NCBI GenBank assembly: GCA_029239675.1
Contig: JARBUM010000001.1
Coordinates: 62,001-126,000, forward strand
Length of the DNA: 64,000 bases
Reading direction: 5' to 3'
Source of the DNA: Pelosinus sp.
GTDB taxonomy: Bacteria; Bacillota; Negativicutes; DSM-13327
This document shows, one piece after another, positions 44,508 through 53,440 of this stretch. The stretch's first letter is position 1. Each line of letters opens with the position of its first letter. The notes beneath the pieces are model-generated. The model was given only the letters and a program-made list of their open reading frames with translations. It searched no databases and was not told the origin of the DNA. Made by a program: the position numbers and the translations under genes.

Positions 44508-45725
44508 TTATTCATAACGCAGAGCATCAATGGGATCAAGCAATGCTGCTTTGCGGGCTGGATAGATCCCAAAAAACAAGCCAATCATTACGGAAACACT
44601 AAAAGCACTAATAATAGCAACAAAGGAGATCACTGTATTCCAGCCTACCACAAGAGAAACCACTCTCGCTCCCATGACGCCCAGAAGGATACCCAATAAA
44701 CCACCTGTAACACCAATGACAATAGCTTCTATCATAAATTGTAGCAGGATATTATTATAAGTTGCTCCCAAGGCTTTGCGTATGCCGATTTCTCGAGTCC
44801 TTTCCGTTACGGAAACCAACATAATATTCATAATACCAATTCCGCCGACTAGCAAGGAAATAGCGGCAACACTGCTTAGAAATAATGTAAGGGTGCCAGT
44901 GGTTTCTTGCATAGTAGTCATAAGGGCTGTTAGATTACGAACTGTAAAATCGTCCGTAACATTTTGCGCTAAATGATGACGTGACCGTAATAAAGCAGTG
45001 ACGTCCTCTTGTACTTTATCCATAATTTCATCATTCTCAACCTGTATGCTGATATTATGGATATACGATATGCCCATAAGGCGTTCTTGAGCTGTGGTTA
45101 AGGGGACAATGACCACATCATCCTGATCAGACCCCATAGATGACTGCCCCTTACTGCCTAATACGCCGATTACGCGAAAGGGAGCCTGACCAATTCGCAT
45201 AATTTGTCCTACAGGGCTAACACCTCCAAATAAATTAGTGGCGACAGTTTCACCGATTACAGCCACTCGCGCCCTAGTATCTTCATCGCTTGTACTAAAA
45301 AAGGTGCCCGATGCAACCTCAAAATTGCGAATTGCCAAAAACTCAGGCGTAGTCCCTTGGACACTGGTTTTCCAATTTTGATTACCATAAATCACTTGAA
45401 ACTGTTGGCTGACAGTCGGTGCTACTGAATTGATTCCGCTAATTTGTTGACTGATAGCTTTGGCATCTTGCTTTGTTAAGGTAATATTCGATCCGGCTGC
45501 TAAACGCACGCCCCCGGTTGGTGAATTCGATCCTGGCGTAACAATAAGAAGGTTGCTGCCTAAACCAGCAATGGAGTTTTGTACCTTTTGCTGCACTCCT
45601 AACCCAAGGGACACCATAGCAACAACAGCACCTACACCAATAATAATCCCTAGCATAGTGAGGACGGCGCGAAGCTTATTGGCCTTCAATCCTTCAAAAG
45701 CAATTAAAACGCTTTCCCAAAACAT
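44508..45725 (-). CDS. MacB-type ABC transporter permease
   Basis: A 405-residue FtsX/MacB-like permease. An N-terminal helix follows ALKANKLRAVLTMLGIIIGVGAVVAM, a large extracytoplasmic domain (about 45-280) follows, and three C-terminal helices end with GIYPARKAALLDPIDALRYE. It is the membrane part of an efflux or mechanotransmission complex with the adjacent ATPase and adaptor. Unlike E. coli MacB the ATPase is a separate protein. It starts 8 bp after the ATPase gene. Confidence 0.92.
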   Translation of the reverse strand: MFWESVLIAFEGLKANKLRAVLTMLGIIIGVGAVVAMVSLGLGVQQKVQNSIAGLGSNLLIVTPGSNSPTGGVRLAAGSNITLTKQDAKAISQQISGINSVAPTVSQQFQVIYGNQNWKTSVQGTTPEFLAIRNFEVASGTFFSTSDEDTRARVAVIGETVATNLFGGVSPVGQIMRIGQAPFRVIGVLGSKGQSSMGSDQDDVVIVPLTTAQERLMGISYIHNISIQVENDEIMDKVQEDVTALLRSRHHLAQNVTDDFTVRNLTALMTTMQETTGTLTLFLSSVAAISLLVGGIGIMNIMLVSVTERTREIGIRKALGATYNNILLQFMIEAIVIGVTGGLLGILLGVMGARVVSLVVGWNTVISFVAIISAFSVSVMIGLFFGIYPARKAALLDPIDALRYE

Positions 45726-45733
45726 AATCTCAC

Positions 45734-46414
45734 CTACCTCTTATTCTCGTCCCGGACAATTCTACCGTCCCGAACATGAAGTACTCGTCGTGTAAAAGCA
45801 GCAATTTCAGGCTCATGAGTAACTAAGATAATAGTTCTCCCTTGATTATTTAGATTACAAAATATCTCCATAATCTCATTGCCAGATTTTGTGTCTAGAT
45901 TACCAGTGGGCTCATCAGCCATAATAATTGCCGGATTATTTACTAGTGACCGGGCAATCGCTACACGCTGCCGCTGGCCACCTGACAATTCATTGGGACG
46001 ATGATCCTTACGTTCTTCTAGCCCAACCATGGCTAATGCCTCAGCTGCGATCTCCATACGTGACTTCTTATCTACACCAGCGTACACCATAGGCAGCGCA
46101 ACATTTTCTAAGGCCGACATGCGGGGCAGCAGATTGAAATTTTGAAATACAAAACCAATCTTTTTATTGCGGGTAACAGCTAATTCGTCATCATTTAGTG
46201 TCCCAACTTCCTGGCCATCGATAATGTAAGACCCGCTGCTAGGAATATCAAGACATCCCAATATATTCATTAAAGTAGATTTTCCTGATCCTGACGGCCC
46301 CATAATAGCAGTCAATTCACCAGCGGTAATCTCCAAATTAACCCCTGCTAATGCACGCACTATGGTGTCGCCCATATAATATTCTTTTGTTACGTTTTTT
46401 AAATTGATCGTCAT
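45734..46414 (-). CDS. MacB/LolD-type ABC transporter ATPase
   Basis: A 226-residue ABC ATPase with Walker [11 protein letters not shown]-loop [18 protein letters not shown], signature LSGGQRQR and Walker [13 protein letters not shown], all typical of the LolD/MacB subfamily. The start is the ATG at 46414 with GGGGGA 5 nt upstream; the longer frame overlaps the adaptor gene end. It energises the permease encoded next. Confidence 0.94.
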   Translation of the reverse strand: MTINLKNVTKEYYMGDTIVRALAGVNLEITAGELTAIMGPSGSGKSTLMNILGCLDIPSSGSYIIDGQEVGTLNDDELAVTRNKKIGFVFQNFNLLPRMSALENVALPMVYAGVDKKSRMEIAAEALAMVGLEERKDHRPNELSGGQRQRVAIARSLVNNPAIIMADEPTGNLDTKSGNEIMEIFCNLNNQGRTIILVTHEPEIAAFTRRVLHVRDGRIVRDENKR

Positions 46415-46433
46415 ACTATCCCCCATCCTATTC

Positions 46434-47507
46434 CTATATTGGAGGCGGTGGACCTTGATTCTGTGTCGTTGTTGCAGTACGCGCCTTAGTGGCTGGCAGA
46501 ATAATACTATCCCCTTCATTTAAACCACTGCGTATTTCCACCTTTTCCTCATCACTTAGTCCGACACTAACAGGTGCGTTCTGTGCTTTACCATTTACCA
46601 TCAATTGTACATACTTTTGTCCCTTTTCTTCCTTGACAGCCGCTAGGGGTGCAACCAATACATTCTTGCTTTCTCCCACTTTTATGGTTACTCTAGCCGT
46701 CATGGTTGGATAAAGCAGGCTTTGTGCTGATTCCACATCAACATAAACGGGATAATACACTACATTGGACGAAGTCGTAGCACTTCGGGAAATACGGGTC
46801 ACCTTACCCGTAAAAGTTTGGGTTGCATAGGAATCCACTGTGAAGGAAACCTCTTGTCCCGTCAGCACTCTACCAATATCCGACTCGTCTACTAAAACCT
46901 TGATTTGCATTTTTGACATATCTGCAATTGTCATAATAACCTGAGGAGTAGAAATCCCCTGTGCCACAGTCTGTCCAGCAGGGGTAGGTGTCCCAATGAC
47001 CATACCATCAATAGGTGCTGTAATTATATAATATCCCAACTGAGATGCATTGCTATTATAAGTAGACTGAGCTACTAGATAATTGGTACGATCCGTATCT
47101 AGCTGCTGCAAGGGCTCTGCACCAATAGCGGCTAATTTCTGACTGCGCTCATAAATGGCAGCATAATTTGCCATTTGGGCTTGATACTGGGAAATTTGTG
47201 CTTTAATCGTAGTATCATCTAGTACAACTAAAACATCTCCTTTCTTCACCATATCATTTTCTTTCACTCTTACTTCACTAATGAGCCCTGTTACCCGAGA
47301 GCTTACATCAACGGAATTAACTGCCGAAATCGTTCCTGTAGCAGAAACTGCTTCTATTACGTCACCTCGTCCTATGGTGACCGTTGACCCCGTAACAACA
47401 GGAGTGCTGCCTTTATTGAAATAAAAGGCACTGCCACCACCTAGGGATACCACAACTACTAGGAGTATGATCCATTTTTTATATTGATTTACTTTCTGCC
47501 AAATCAT
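46434..47507 (-). CDS. MacA/HlyD-type periplasmic adaptor
   Basis: A 357-residue membrane-anchored adaptor. One N-terminal helix (about 10-30) leads to a lipoyl-like domain (RVTGLISEVRVKENDMVKKGDVLVVLD), a short helical hairpin, and beta-barrel and membrane-proximal domains. The last residues, NQGPPPPI, are proline-rich. It links the permease to an outer-membrane exit duct; no TolC gene is in the window. The ATG at 47507 is preceded by GGGTGG. First gene of the efflux operon, divergent from the response regulator. Confidence 0.9.
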   Translation of the reverse strand: MIWQKVNQYKKWIILLVVVVSLGGGSAFYFNKGSTPVVTGSTVTIGRGDVIEAVSATGTISAVNSVDVSSRVTGLISEVRVKENDMVKKGDVLVVLDDTTIKAQISQYQAQMANYAAIYERSQKLAAIGAEPLQQLDTDRTNYLVAQSTYNSNASQLGYYIITAPIDGMVIGTPTPAGQTVAQGISTPQVIMTIADMSKMQIKVLVDESDIGRVLTGQEVSFTVDSYATQTFTGKVTRISRSATTSSNVVYYPVYVDVESAQSLLYPTMTARVTIKVGESKNVLVAPLAAVKEEKGQKYVQLMVNGKAQNAPVSVGLSDEEKVEIRSGLNEGDSIILPATKARTATTTQNQGPPPPI

Positions 47508-47560
47508 GAATACCACCCATTTCCCTATCCTTTATTTACCCATTACAATTCCTATTTTTA

Positions 47561-47607
47561 ATTATGGAGGGAAATTGTTACAGTTCTGTTACAGAATTTT
47601 ATATAAT
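47561..47607. promoter_or_regulatory. Divergent promoters with tandem response-regulator operator
   Basis: TGTTACAG occurs twice in direct orientation at 47576-47583 and 47587-47594, an 11-bp period typical of OmpR/PhoB-family sites. A plus-strand TATAAT at 47602-47607 serves the regulator gene. A minus-strand CATAAT (complement of 47561-47566) serves the efflux operon. Reversed, the operator and its spacing to this -10 match the element at 49871-49904. Confidence 0.75.
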
Positions 47608-47693
47608 ATAGCAATTCATTGACATCTATCTTTATACTCTTTATTCTAAAAATAGAAATATTGATTCTACCTAGTAATAAGGAGGCTGACCTC

Positions 47694-48359
47694 ATGAATA
47701 AAACAATTTTAATTGTTGACGATGAACTGCGTATCAGAAAGCTGATAGCTGATTTTCTAGTGCGAGAAGGCTATAGCACCCTAGAAGCTGACAACGGGCG
47801 TATCGCTTTGGAACTCTTGGCTAAAGAACATATAGATTTGGTTATTTTAGATGTTATGATGCCAAAAGATGATGGCTGGACAGTATGTAAGGAACTTAGA
47901 AAAAAAAGTAATATTCCTGTCATTATGCTTACAGCGAGAGGGGAAGAAGTTGATCAGCTTTTTGCTTTTGAAATTGGTGTCGATGAATATGTCACAAAAC
48001 CCTTTAGTCCCAAGGTTTTGACAGCACGAGTAAATGCTTTATTTCGTCGCATAGACACGGAGAAAGCCAATGTATATGATGGTTTAGAAATTAATACAGC
48101 AGCACGGCAAGTATCCATTAATGATCATTCTCTTGATTTGAGTCCTAAAGAGTATGAACTCCTTACATACTTAACGGAAAATAGCGGAAAAGCCTTAAGC
48201 CGACAGCAAATCTTAAATCAGGTATGGAGCTATGATTACTTCGGTGATCTGCGAACTGTAGATACACATATTAATCGGTTAAGAACAAAACTAGGGGATA
48301 AAAGTACTCTTGTCCAAACCATCAGGGGATATGGCTACCGATTCGAGGCAGAAAAATGA
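47694..48359 (+). CDS. OmpR-family response regulator
   Basis: A 221-residue response regulator with a receiver domain (phospho-acceptor Asp53 in VILDVMMP, Lys102 in VTKPF) and a winged-helix DNA-binding domain from about 125, ending QTIRGYGYRF. The start at 47694 has AGGAGG 8 nt upstream. Its stop overlaps the kinase start (ATGA). It very likely binds the TGTTACAG tandem repeats in front of itself, the efflux operon and the small secreted protein. Confidence 0.94.
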   Translation: MNKTILIVDDELRIRKLIADFLVREGYSTLEADNGRIALELLAKEHIDLVILDVMMPKDDGWTVCKELRKKSNIPVIMLTARGEEVDQLFAFEIGVDEYVTKPFSPKVLTARVNALFRRIDTEKANVYDGLEINTAARQVSINDHSLDLSPKEYELLTYLTENSGKALSRQQILNQVWSYDYFGDLRTVDTHINRLRTKLGDKSTLVQTIRGYGYRFEAEK

Positions 48360-49855
48360 TTGTTTCACTCAGAACAAAGCTCTTTATCATACTAAGTGGA
48401 CTTGTGCTATTCTTTGTACTTATGTTCTTAGGCCTAACCCGTATAGGTTTAGAACAATTTTATACTTCCCAAAAAAAAGATGTACTTATCGCCAGTAGTA
48501 AAAATTTTGATTCTCTATACCAAGGCAATCCTAATGAATTCTCGTTGGAACTAGAGCGGATAGCTAACACACTAGGTGCAGGGATCATTATCTTCACAAA
48601 GGAAGGTGGTATTAAATATAGTTCTTTCGGCCCGCTCATTGATCAAAGACCATCTAACTCTTTTGAAAATTCCTTTCCTAGAACCACGCCACCCCGTTTC
48701 CCTCCCGGGCCGCCACCCATTATCAAAAATAGAGAAGTGATTGATAACCGCACTACTTTGGAAATGGAACACGACCAGGATTTAAAAATAGATTTTATGG
48801 TTATCAGACGCCAAATGAAGAACGACGATATCTTGATCATCAAGCAGCCTCTTACCTTAGTATCAGAAAGTGTCAGTGTAGCAGGTCAGTTTATTATCTT
48901 TACAGGCATACTTTCAGTCGTAGCAGGATGTCTTTGGGCTTTTTTCTTTGCCAAAAAATTTACCCTCCCCATCTTGGATCTTAATCGCATAGCGCAAAGC
49001 ATGTCGCAACTTGATTTTTCACAGAAATGCATTATTAACCGCAGCGATGAAATAGGCGAACTGGGCAAAAGCATTAACCACTTATCTTACCAACTAGATA
49101 CCGCCATCTCCGAGCTCAGCCAGAAAAATCAGCAACTCATGGCAGATGTAGAAAAAGAAAGAAAGCTGGATACCATGCGTAAAAATTTTGTGTCCAGCGT
49201 CTCCCATGAGCTCAAAACCCCTCTTTCCCTCATTCTAGGATATGCGGAAGGATTAAGAGAAAACGTAGCACGAGATGAGGACAGCAAAAACTATTATTGT
49301 TCTGTCATTATTGATGAAGCGGAAAAAATGGATAAATTGGTGAAGGATTTGCTGAATCTATCCCAAATTGAATCAGGATTTTTTCAACTGAATAAAAACA
49401 ATTTCGATCTTACCTTACTTCTCCATGACATTGCACTCAAATACTCCACCATATTGACAGAAAAGAAAATACTCTTAGAAATGGCTAATGTAGAGCCTTA
49501 TATCGTCCATGGGGATGAGCTTCGTATTGAACAGGTATTACTCAATCTCTTTACCAATGCCATTGACCACGTCGAATTCCTGAGAACGATTAGAATATGG
49601 GTACAAGGTACAGGGGAGAAAGTCAGAGTCTTTATCTACAATTCAGGACGACCGATACCAGAAGAAAGCTTGGAGAAAATATGGACCAGTTTTTATAAAG
49701 TAGACAAAGCTCGTACCAGAGAACATGGCGGATATGGTTTAGGTCTCTCCATCGTTCGCGCAATCCAAGAATTACATGGCAACCACTTTGGCGTAAATAA
49801 TGTCCAAGATGGTGTGGTGTTCTGGTTCGACTTAACTAAGGCCCAAAAAATATAG
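48356..49855 (+). CDS. Sensor histidine kinase
   Basis: A 499-residue membrane kinase. Membrane helices lie at about 8-30 and 177-198 around an extracytoplasmic sensor of about 145 residues that contains a proline-rich run (TPPRFPPGPPPI at 111-122). HAMP (about 198-252), a coiled linker, HisKA with His284 in SSVSHELKTP, and an HATPase domain with NAIDH and GYGLGLSIV follow. It phosphorylates the overlapping response regulator. Signal unknown; an envelope or antibiotic stress is plausible given the target. Confidence 0.94.
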   Translation: MIVSLRTKLFIILSGLVLFFVLMFLGLTRIGLEQFYTSQKKDVLIASSKNFDSLYQGNPNEFSLELERIANTLGAGIIIFTKEGGIKYSSFGPLIDQRPSNSFENSFPRTTPPRFPPGPPPIIKNREVIDNRTTLEMEHDQDLKIDFMVIRRQMKNDDILIIKQPLTLVSESVSVAGQFIIFTGILSVVAGCLWAFFFAKKFTLPILDLNRIAQSMSQLDFSQKCIINRSDEIGELGKSINHLSYQLDTAISELSQKNQQLMADVEKERKLDTMRKNFVSSVSHELKTPLSLILGYAEGLRENVARDEDSKNYYCSVIIDEAEKMDKLVKDLLNLSQIESGFFQLNKNNFDLTLLLHDIALKYSTILTEKKILLEMANVEPYIVHGDELRIEQVLLNLFTNAIDHVEFLRTIRIWVQGTGEKVRVFIYNSGRPIPEESLEKIWTSFYKVDKARTREHGGYGLGLSIVRAIQELHGNHFGVNNVQDGVVFWFDLTKAQKI

Positions 49856-49870
49856 GAAATATATACTAGA

Positions 49871-49904
49871 TCGTAACCAAGTTGTAACAATTTCCCTTTA
49901 TACT
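49871..49904 (+). promoter_or_regulatory. Response-regulator operator and -10 of the small secreted protein
   Basis: GTAAC repeats at 49873-49877 and 49884-49888 (11-bp period), then CAATTTCCCT and TATACT at 49899-49904. The stretch matches the inverted sequence of 47594-47561 closely, with both -10 boxes at the same distance. There is no -35 consensus, as expected for an activated promoter. Confidence 0.72.
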
Positions 49905-49941
49905 AAGCATCAAGGAAACAACTTATAGAGGAGAGATTGAA

Positions 49942-50391
49942 ATGCAACAAGCTCTTACAAAAAAAATGGTTACTGGACTGGTTATTGGATGCCTTACATT
50001 ATCCTTTGGAGCAATAGCCCTCGCTAATGATAGCCAACAAAAAATTATGCCTAATCCTGAAATTAGAGAACAGTACATTAACACCAGCATAGATAATTTA
50101 GTAAACGAGGGCACCATCACTCAAGACCAAGCCACCAAGCTAATCAGCTTTTTAAAAGAACAGACTGAGCAGCGTGAATCTGAAATGGGAAAAATGAGAT
50201 CCATGACTCCCAAGGAAAGAGATACCTACCATCAGCAAAAGTTTAATCAGCATCCTGACCTTATCAAAGAATTAAAGGACATTGCCGGCTTATCTGATGA
50301 ACAAGCCAAGGCCGTAGCCGATGTAACACGTCCTCCTCACAGACCAAGCCCTGAAGGTGGTCCGCGTTGCCCCATGACGCAAAATCCTTAA
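49942..50391 (+). CDS. Small secreted protein, possible DUF2680-like envelope stress protein
   Basis: A 149-residue exported protein with signal peptide to about residue 29 (IALAND). A helical middle (INTSIDNLVNEGTITQDQATKLISFLKEQ) resembles DUF2680-type repeats, and the C-terminus is proline/histidine-rich (RPPHRPSPEGGPRCPMTQNP). AGAGGAGAG precedes the ATG. It follows the sensor kinase by about 85 bp but has its own operator, so it belongs to the regulon. It may act like Spy/CpxP as a periplasmic sensor antagonist or chaperone; this is inference. Confidence 0.75.
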   Translation: MQQALTKKMVTGLVIGCLTLSFGAIALANDSQQKIMPNPEIREQYINTSIDNLVNEGTITQDQATKLISFLKEQTEQRESEMGKMRSMTPKERDTYHQQKFNQHPDLIKELKDIAGLSDEQAKAVADVTRPPHRPSPEGGPRCPMTQNP

Positions 50392-50427
50392 TTAGTCACA
50401 ACGCGTCTTTTGCCATTCCAAAAGCAG

Positions 50428-50477
50428 CTAAAAATAACCTGCACCCTTAAATTAATAAGGGTGCAGGTTATTTTTAG
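50428..50477. terminator. Bidirectional terminator with 22-bp perfect stem
   Basis: Arms 50428-50449 and 50456-50477 are perfectly complementary around a 6-nt loop with A and T runs at the base. It separates the small secreted protein from the converging tup operon. Confidence 0.93.
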
Positions 50478-50497
50478 TTGCTATGTATCTCCAAGCC

Positions 50498-51568
50498 TTA
50501 CACAATATGTGCATCCCGAGGATCAAAAGCCACTTGAATAAGCATTTTTAATTTTAACCAATCTACAACTCGTTCCCGTGGAACACGTAAGGTTAATATT
50601 AATCCTTGAACATCCACCACCACCTGGTAAATTCCAACACCTGGTATAATTTGATGAACAATCCCCCTTAGCACCACCATTTTATCGTGTTGTCCCACCA
50701 GTCCCTCATCCATGATATGAAGAATATCACCTGGTAAACAACAAGTAGTAGCTGATGGCAAAACATTACCTGGATAGGAAAAGGAGAGATCATCAGACAG
50801 ACAGACCAACACGTTCTTAGTTTTCGCTATCCTGCAGGGAAGAATATTATCCATGCCAGTTAGATCCGCCACCGCCCGATTAACTGGCTGGCGCAATATC
50901 ATCTCTGGACGGTTATCCTGGGCTACTTGACCTGACAGAAAAACAATTGCCCGCTCGGCAAAATACAGTACATCATCATAATTGTGATTCACTAGAATCA
51001 CTGTCATACCACAACTTTGGGCTACCCTTTTGATATCAGCTAGCAAGGCAATTCGGGTCGGTGTATCAAGAGCGACAAAAGGTTCATCGAGTAGCAACAA
51101 TTCCGGCTGATGAACCATAGCCCGAGCTAAACACACACGCTGAGCCTCCCCCCCAGACAAGCTGTGAGCCGCCCTGTCAATCAAATGTAAACAGCGAAAA
51201 GCGGTCAAAGCCGAGCATACTTCTTCCTTGATCTTTTTAGCTGAACTTCCTCGGAACCGTAGAGCCAAAGCCACATTATTAAAAACGGTATCATTAAGCA
51301 GCAATGAGTCCTGAAAAACCATAGCGCAACGTCGGCGCAGAGAAAGGGTATTCATCTCTTTGACATTACTGCCAAATAATTTTACTTCTCCCTCCTGATA
51401 CGGTGTCAACAAATTTACTAGTTGCAACAACGTACTCTTACCAGCCCCATTAGGTCCAACTACTGCCACCATTTCACCTTGCTGTATCGCCAAGTGCTCT
51501 ATATTCAGCACCAAACGATTATTACGATGTATTTTCACATTACGTATTTCGACGATAGGCTTCCTCAT
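50498..51568 (-). CDS. tupC: Tungstate ABC transporter ATPase
   Basis: A 356-residue ABC ATPase with Walker A GPNGAGKST, signature LSGGEAQR and Walker B LLLLDEPFVALD, extended by about 130 residues after the nucleotide-binding domain that look like a TOBE-type ligand or regulatory domain. Together with TupA and TupB it imports tungstate. It overlaps the tupB end by 4 bp (ATGA), so translation is coupled. Sulfate/molybdate specificity is less likely given the TupA neighbour. Confidence 0.88.
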   Translation of the reverse strand: MRKPIVEIRNVKIHRNNRLVLNIEHLAIQQGEMVAVVGPNGAGKSTLLQLVNLLTPYQEGEVKLFGSNVKEMNTLSLRRRCAMVFQDSLLLNDTVFNNVALALRFRGSSAKKIKEEVCSALTAFRCLHLIDRAAHSLSGGEAQRVCLARAMVHQPELLLLDEPFVALDTPTRIALLADIKRVAQSCGMTVILVNHNYDDVLYFAERAIVFLSGQVAQDNRPEMILRQPVNRAVADLTGMDNILPCRIAKTKNVLVCLSDDLSFSYPGNVLPSATTCCLPGDILHIMDEGLVGQHDKMVVLRGIVHQIIPGVGIYQVVVDVQGLILTLRVPRERVVDWLKLKMLIQVAFDPRDAHIV

Positions 51569-52269
51569 ACCAACTCTCTCTTTTCACTTTGCTGTAAATA
51601 CGTCAAGATAACGACAATGACATAAGTCACCACTAGTAAAATAAAGCTAAGAGCAATAGCAGCATCAAAGTTTCCTTTACTCACTTCCATAACGGTGGCC
51701 GTAGTCAGCACTCTGGTTTCCCCTTTAATGTTACCCCCTACCATCATGGAGGCCCCCACCTCAGACACCACGCCGCCAAAACCAGCCATCACAGCAGCCA
51801 TTAAACCCATCCGGGCTTCCCTCACCAACAGCCAATTTGCCTGAAAAGGAGTTGCCCCGAGAGATAACAACTGCAGCCGTAGTTTAGGATTTAGCCCACT
51901 GATAGCCGCAAAACTTAAACCAGCAACAATAGGAGTGGCAATCACTGCTTGTGCAATAATCATGGCATAGGGTGTATACATAATCTGCAGCATACCTAAA
52001 GGACCATACCGCCATAGCAGCAGACTCACAAACAAACCCACCACTACCGGCGGCAACCCCATGCCAAAATTGATTACGCTAACTAAGATTTTCTTGCCGG
52101 GGAAATTTTTAAGGGCCAGCCATAGGCCTAGTGGAATTCCCAATAGAACACTGATCATTGTCCCTAAACCGGATACTTGGATCGTAAGTATGGTAATGGC
52201 ATATACTTCTTGGTCTCCAGCTAACAACAACTTCACAGCCTCTGACAGTCCCTGCCAGATACTATCCAT
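51565..52269 (-). CDS. tupB: Tungstate ABC transporter permease
   Basis: A 234-residue inner-membrane permease with about five or six helices and the EAA-like loop LLSLGATPFQANWLLVREARMGLMAAVMAG. The segment VSEVGASMMVGGNIKGETRVLTTA matches TupB/WtpB-type permeases. It lies between tupA and tupC. AGGGAT precedes the ATG. Confidence 0.9.
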   Translation of the reverse strand: MDSIWQGLSEAVKLLLAGDQEVYAITILTIQVSGLGTMISVLLGIPLGLWLALKNFPGKKILVSVINFGMGLPPVVVGLFVSLLLWRYGPLGMLQIMYTPYAMIIAQAVIATPIVAGLSFAAISGLNPKLRLQLLSLGATPFQANWLLVREARMGLMAAVMAGFGGVVSEVGASMMVGGNIKGETRVLTTATVMEVSKGNFDAAIALSFILLVVTYVIVVILTYLQQSEKRELV

Positions 52270-52328
52270 AATTTATCCCTCCCGGAAGCTGATGCTAAAC
52301 GCCTATGTATTTTGTACCTATAAAGAAA

Positions 52329-53210
52329 TTACAGTCCAAAATCTTTTTCAGTCTTGCCCCCATCAGCAAAAAATAAGGCTTGACCATATTTATCTTTACC
52401 AAAATTGGCGATTAACTTTTGAGTCTCAGCCGCTAACAGAAAATCACTAAACGCCTTGGCGCCAGCTTTATTTACTTTTGTAAATTTTTCAGGATTCACG
52501 AGCATGACATGATAAATATTGAGTAATTTAGGATCCCCTTCCACTAAAATGTCTAGGGAAAGATTCTTTTTTTGTGACAAAAAGGTAGCTCTATCGGTTA
52601 TACTATAGCCGTTTTTCTCATTAGCAATGGTTAATGTTTGTCCCATACCAGTGCCGGACTCTTGATACCAGCTTCCCTTAGGAGTTAGTTCAATTTGCTT
52701 CCACAGTTTTTTCTCTAACTGGTCAGTACCTGATTTGTCGCCTCGGGATATAAAGACAGCTTGAGCCTTAGCAATAGTCCCTAGTGCATCTGTCGCTTTC
52801 TTACCTTTAATTGTTACTGGATCTTGGACGGGTCCGATAATAATAAAATCATTATGCATTACCAGAGTACGGTTAATAACCGCCCCTCCAGCCAGGATTT
52901 TGCGTTCGGCATCAGGAGCATGGGTCAGCAATACATCAGCTTCCCCCTTTTCCCCCATAGCGATAGCCTGACCTGAACCTACAGCAATGGTCTTGATCTT
53001 ATAGCCGGTTTTTTGTTCGAATATAGGAATAAGCATGTCCAGCAAACCGCTATCTTGTGTACTTGTCGTTGTCGCCAGGATAATGTCCTTAACCACTGGA
53101 TTAGCTGTTGTCGCTGGCGGATTGGTTTTTGCTCCACATCCAGCACTAAATAGGACCAATGCACACATTAGAACTACCATTAACGTGTTAATAATGTTTC
53201 CTTTTTTCAT
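52329..53210 (-). CDS. tupA: Tungstate-binding lipoprotein
   Basis: A 293-residue substrate-binding lipoprotein. The lipobox is SAGC at about residue 24-27, and the TupA signature ATTTSTQDSGLLD follows, with DVLLTHAPDAE, FISRGDKSGT and ESGTGMGQTL. These oxyanion-binding motifs are those of TupA proteins, which prefer tungstate over molybdate. The start at 53210 has GGAGGG 7 nt upstream. A Moco/Tuco-type riboswitch lies in its leader. Confidence 0.93.
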   Translation of the reverse strand: MKKGNIINTLMVVLMCALVLFSAGCGAKTNPPATTANPVVKDIILATTTSTQDSGLLDMLIPIFEQKTGYKIKTIAVGSGQAIAMGEKGEADVLLTHAPDAERKILAGGAVINRTLVMHNDFIIIGPVQDPVTIKGKKATDALGTIAKAQAVFISRGDKSGTDQLEKKLWKQIELTPKGSWYQESGTGMGQTLTIANEKNGYSITDRATFLSQKKNLSLDILVEGDPKLLNIYHVMLVNPEKFTKVNKAGAKAFSDFLLAAETQKLIANFGKDKYGQALFFADGGKTEKDFGL

Positions 53211-53267
53211 ATGTAAGCCCTCCATTTTTTTCTTTTTTCTCTTCCCACATTTTGGAGAAAAAGAAAT

Positions 53268-53301
53268 AGCCCGTTATGCACAAATAGAGCAATATCGGGC
53301 T
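53268..53301 (-). terminator. Terminator sharing the riboswitch P1 strand
   Basis: On the minus strand AGCCCG (complement of 53296-53301) pairs with CGGGCT (complement of 53268-53273) and is followed by ATTTCTTTTTCTC. The AGCCCG strand overlaps the 3' strand of the aptamer P1 helix, so the two structures exclude each other. Confidence 0.6.
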
Positions 53302-53376
53302 TATCAGCCGTATATATCTCTTCTTTCCGCAATGGGAGGCCTATCAGTTTCCCGATAAACCTATAGGCCCGACAGT
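53290..53376 (-). promoter_or_regulatory. Molybdenum/tungsten cofactor (Moco/Tuco) riboswitch
   Basis: The minus strand carries the segments I associate with the Moco RNA motif: a P1 helix TCGGGC/GCCCGA, a P2 hairpin CCTATAGGTTT with AAACTGATAGG, then GCCTCCCATTGCGGAAAG and ATACGGCTGATAAGCCC. It lies 80-165 nt upstream of tupA in a cluster of tungstate transport and molybdopterin synthesis genes, the usual setting. Recognition is from memory of the family, not a covariance search. Confidence 0.78.
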
Positions 53377-53440
53377 CCTGACTTACTGTTGTAGACTTTT
53401 CTGGGCTCGAAGACGTATTCAATTTAAAGGTCAATCCCAA

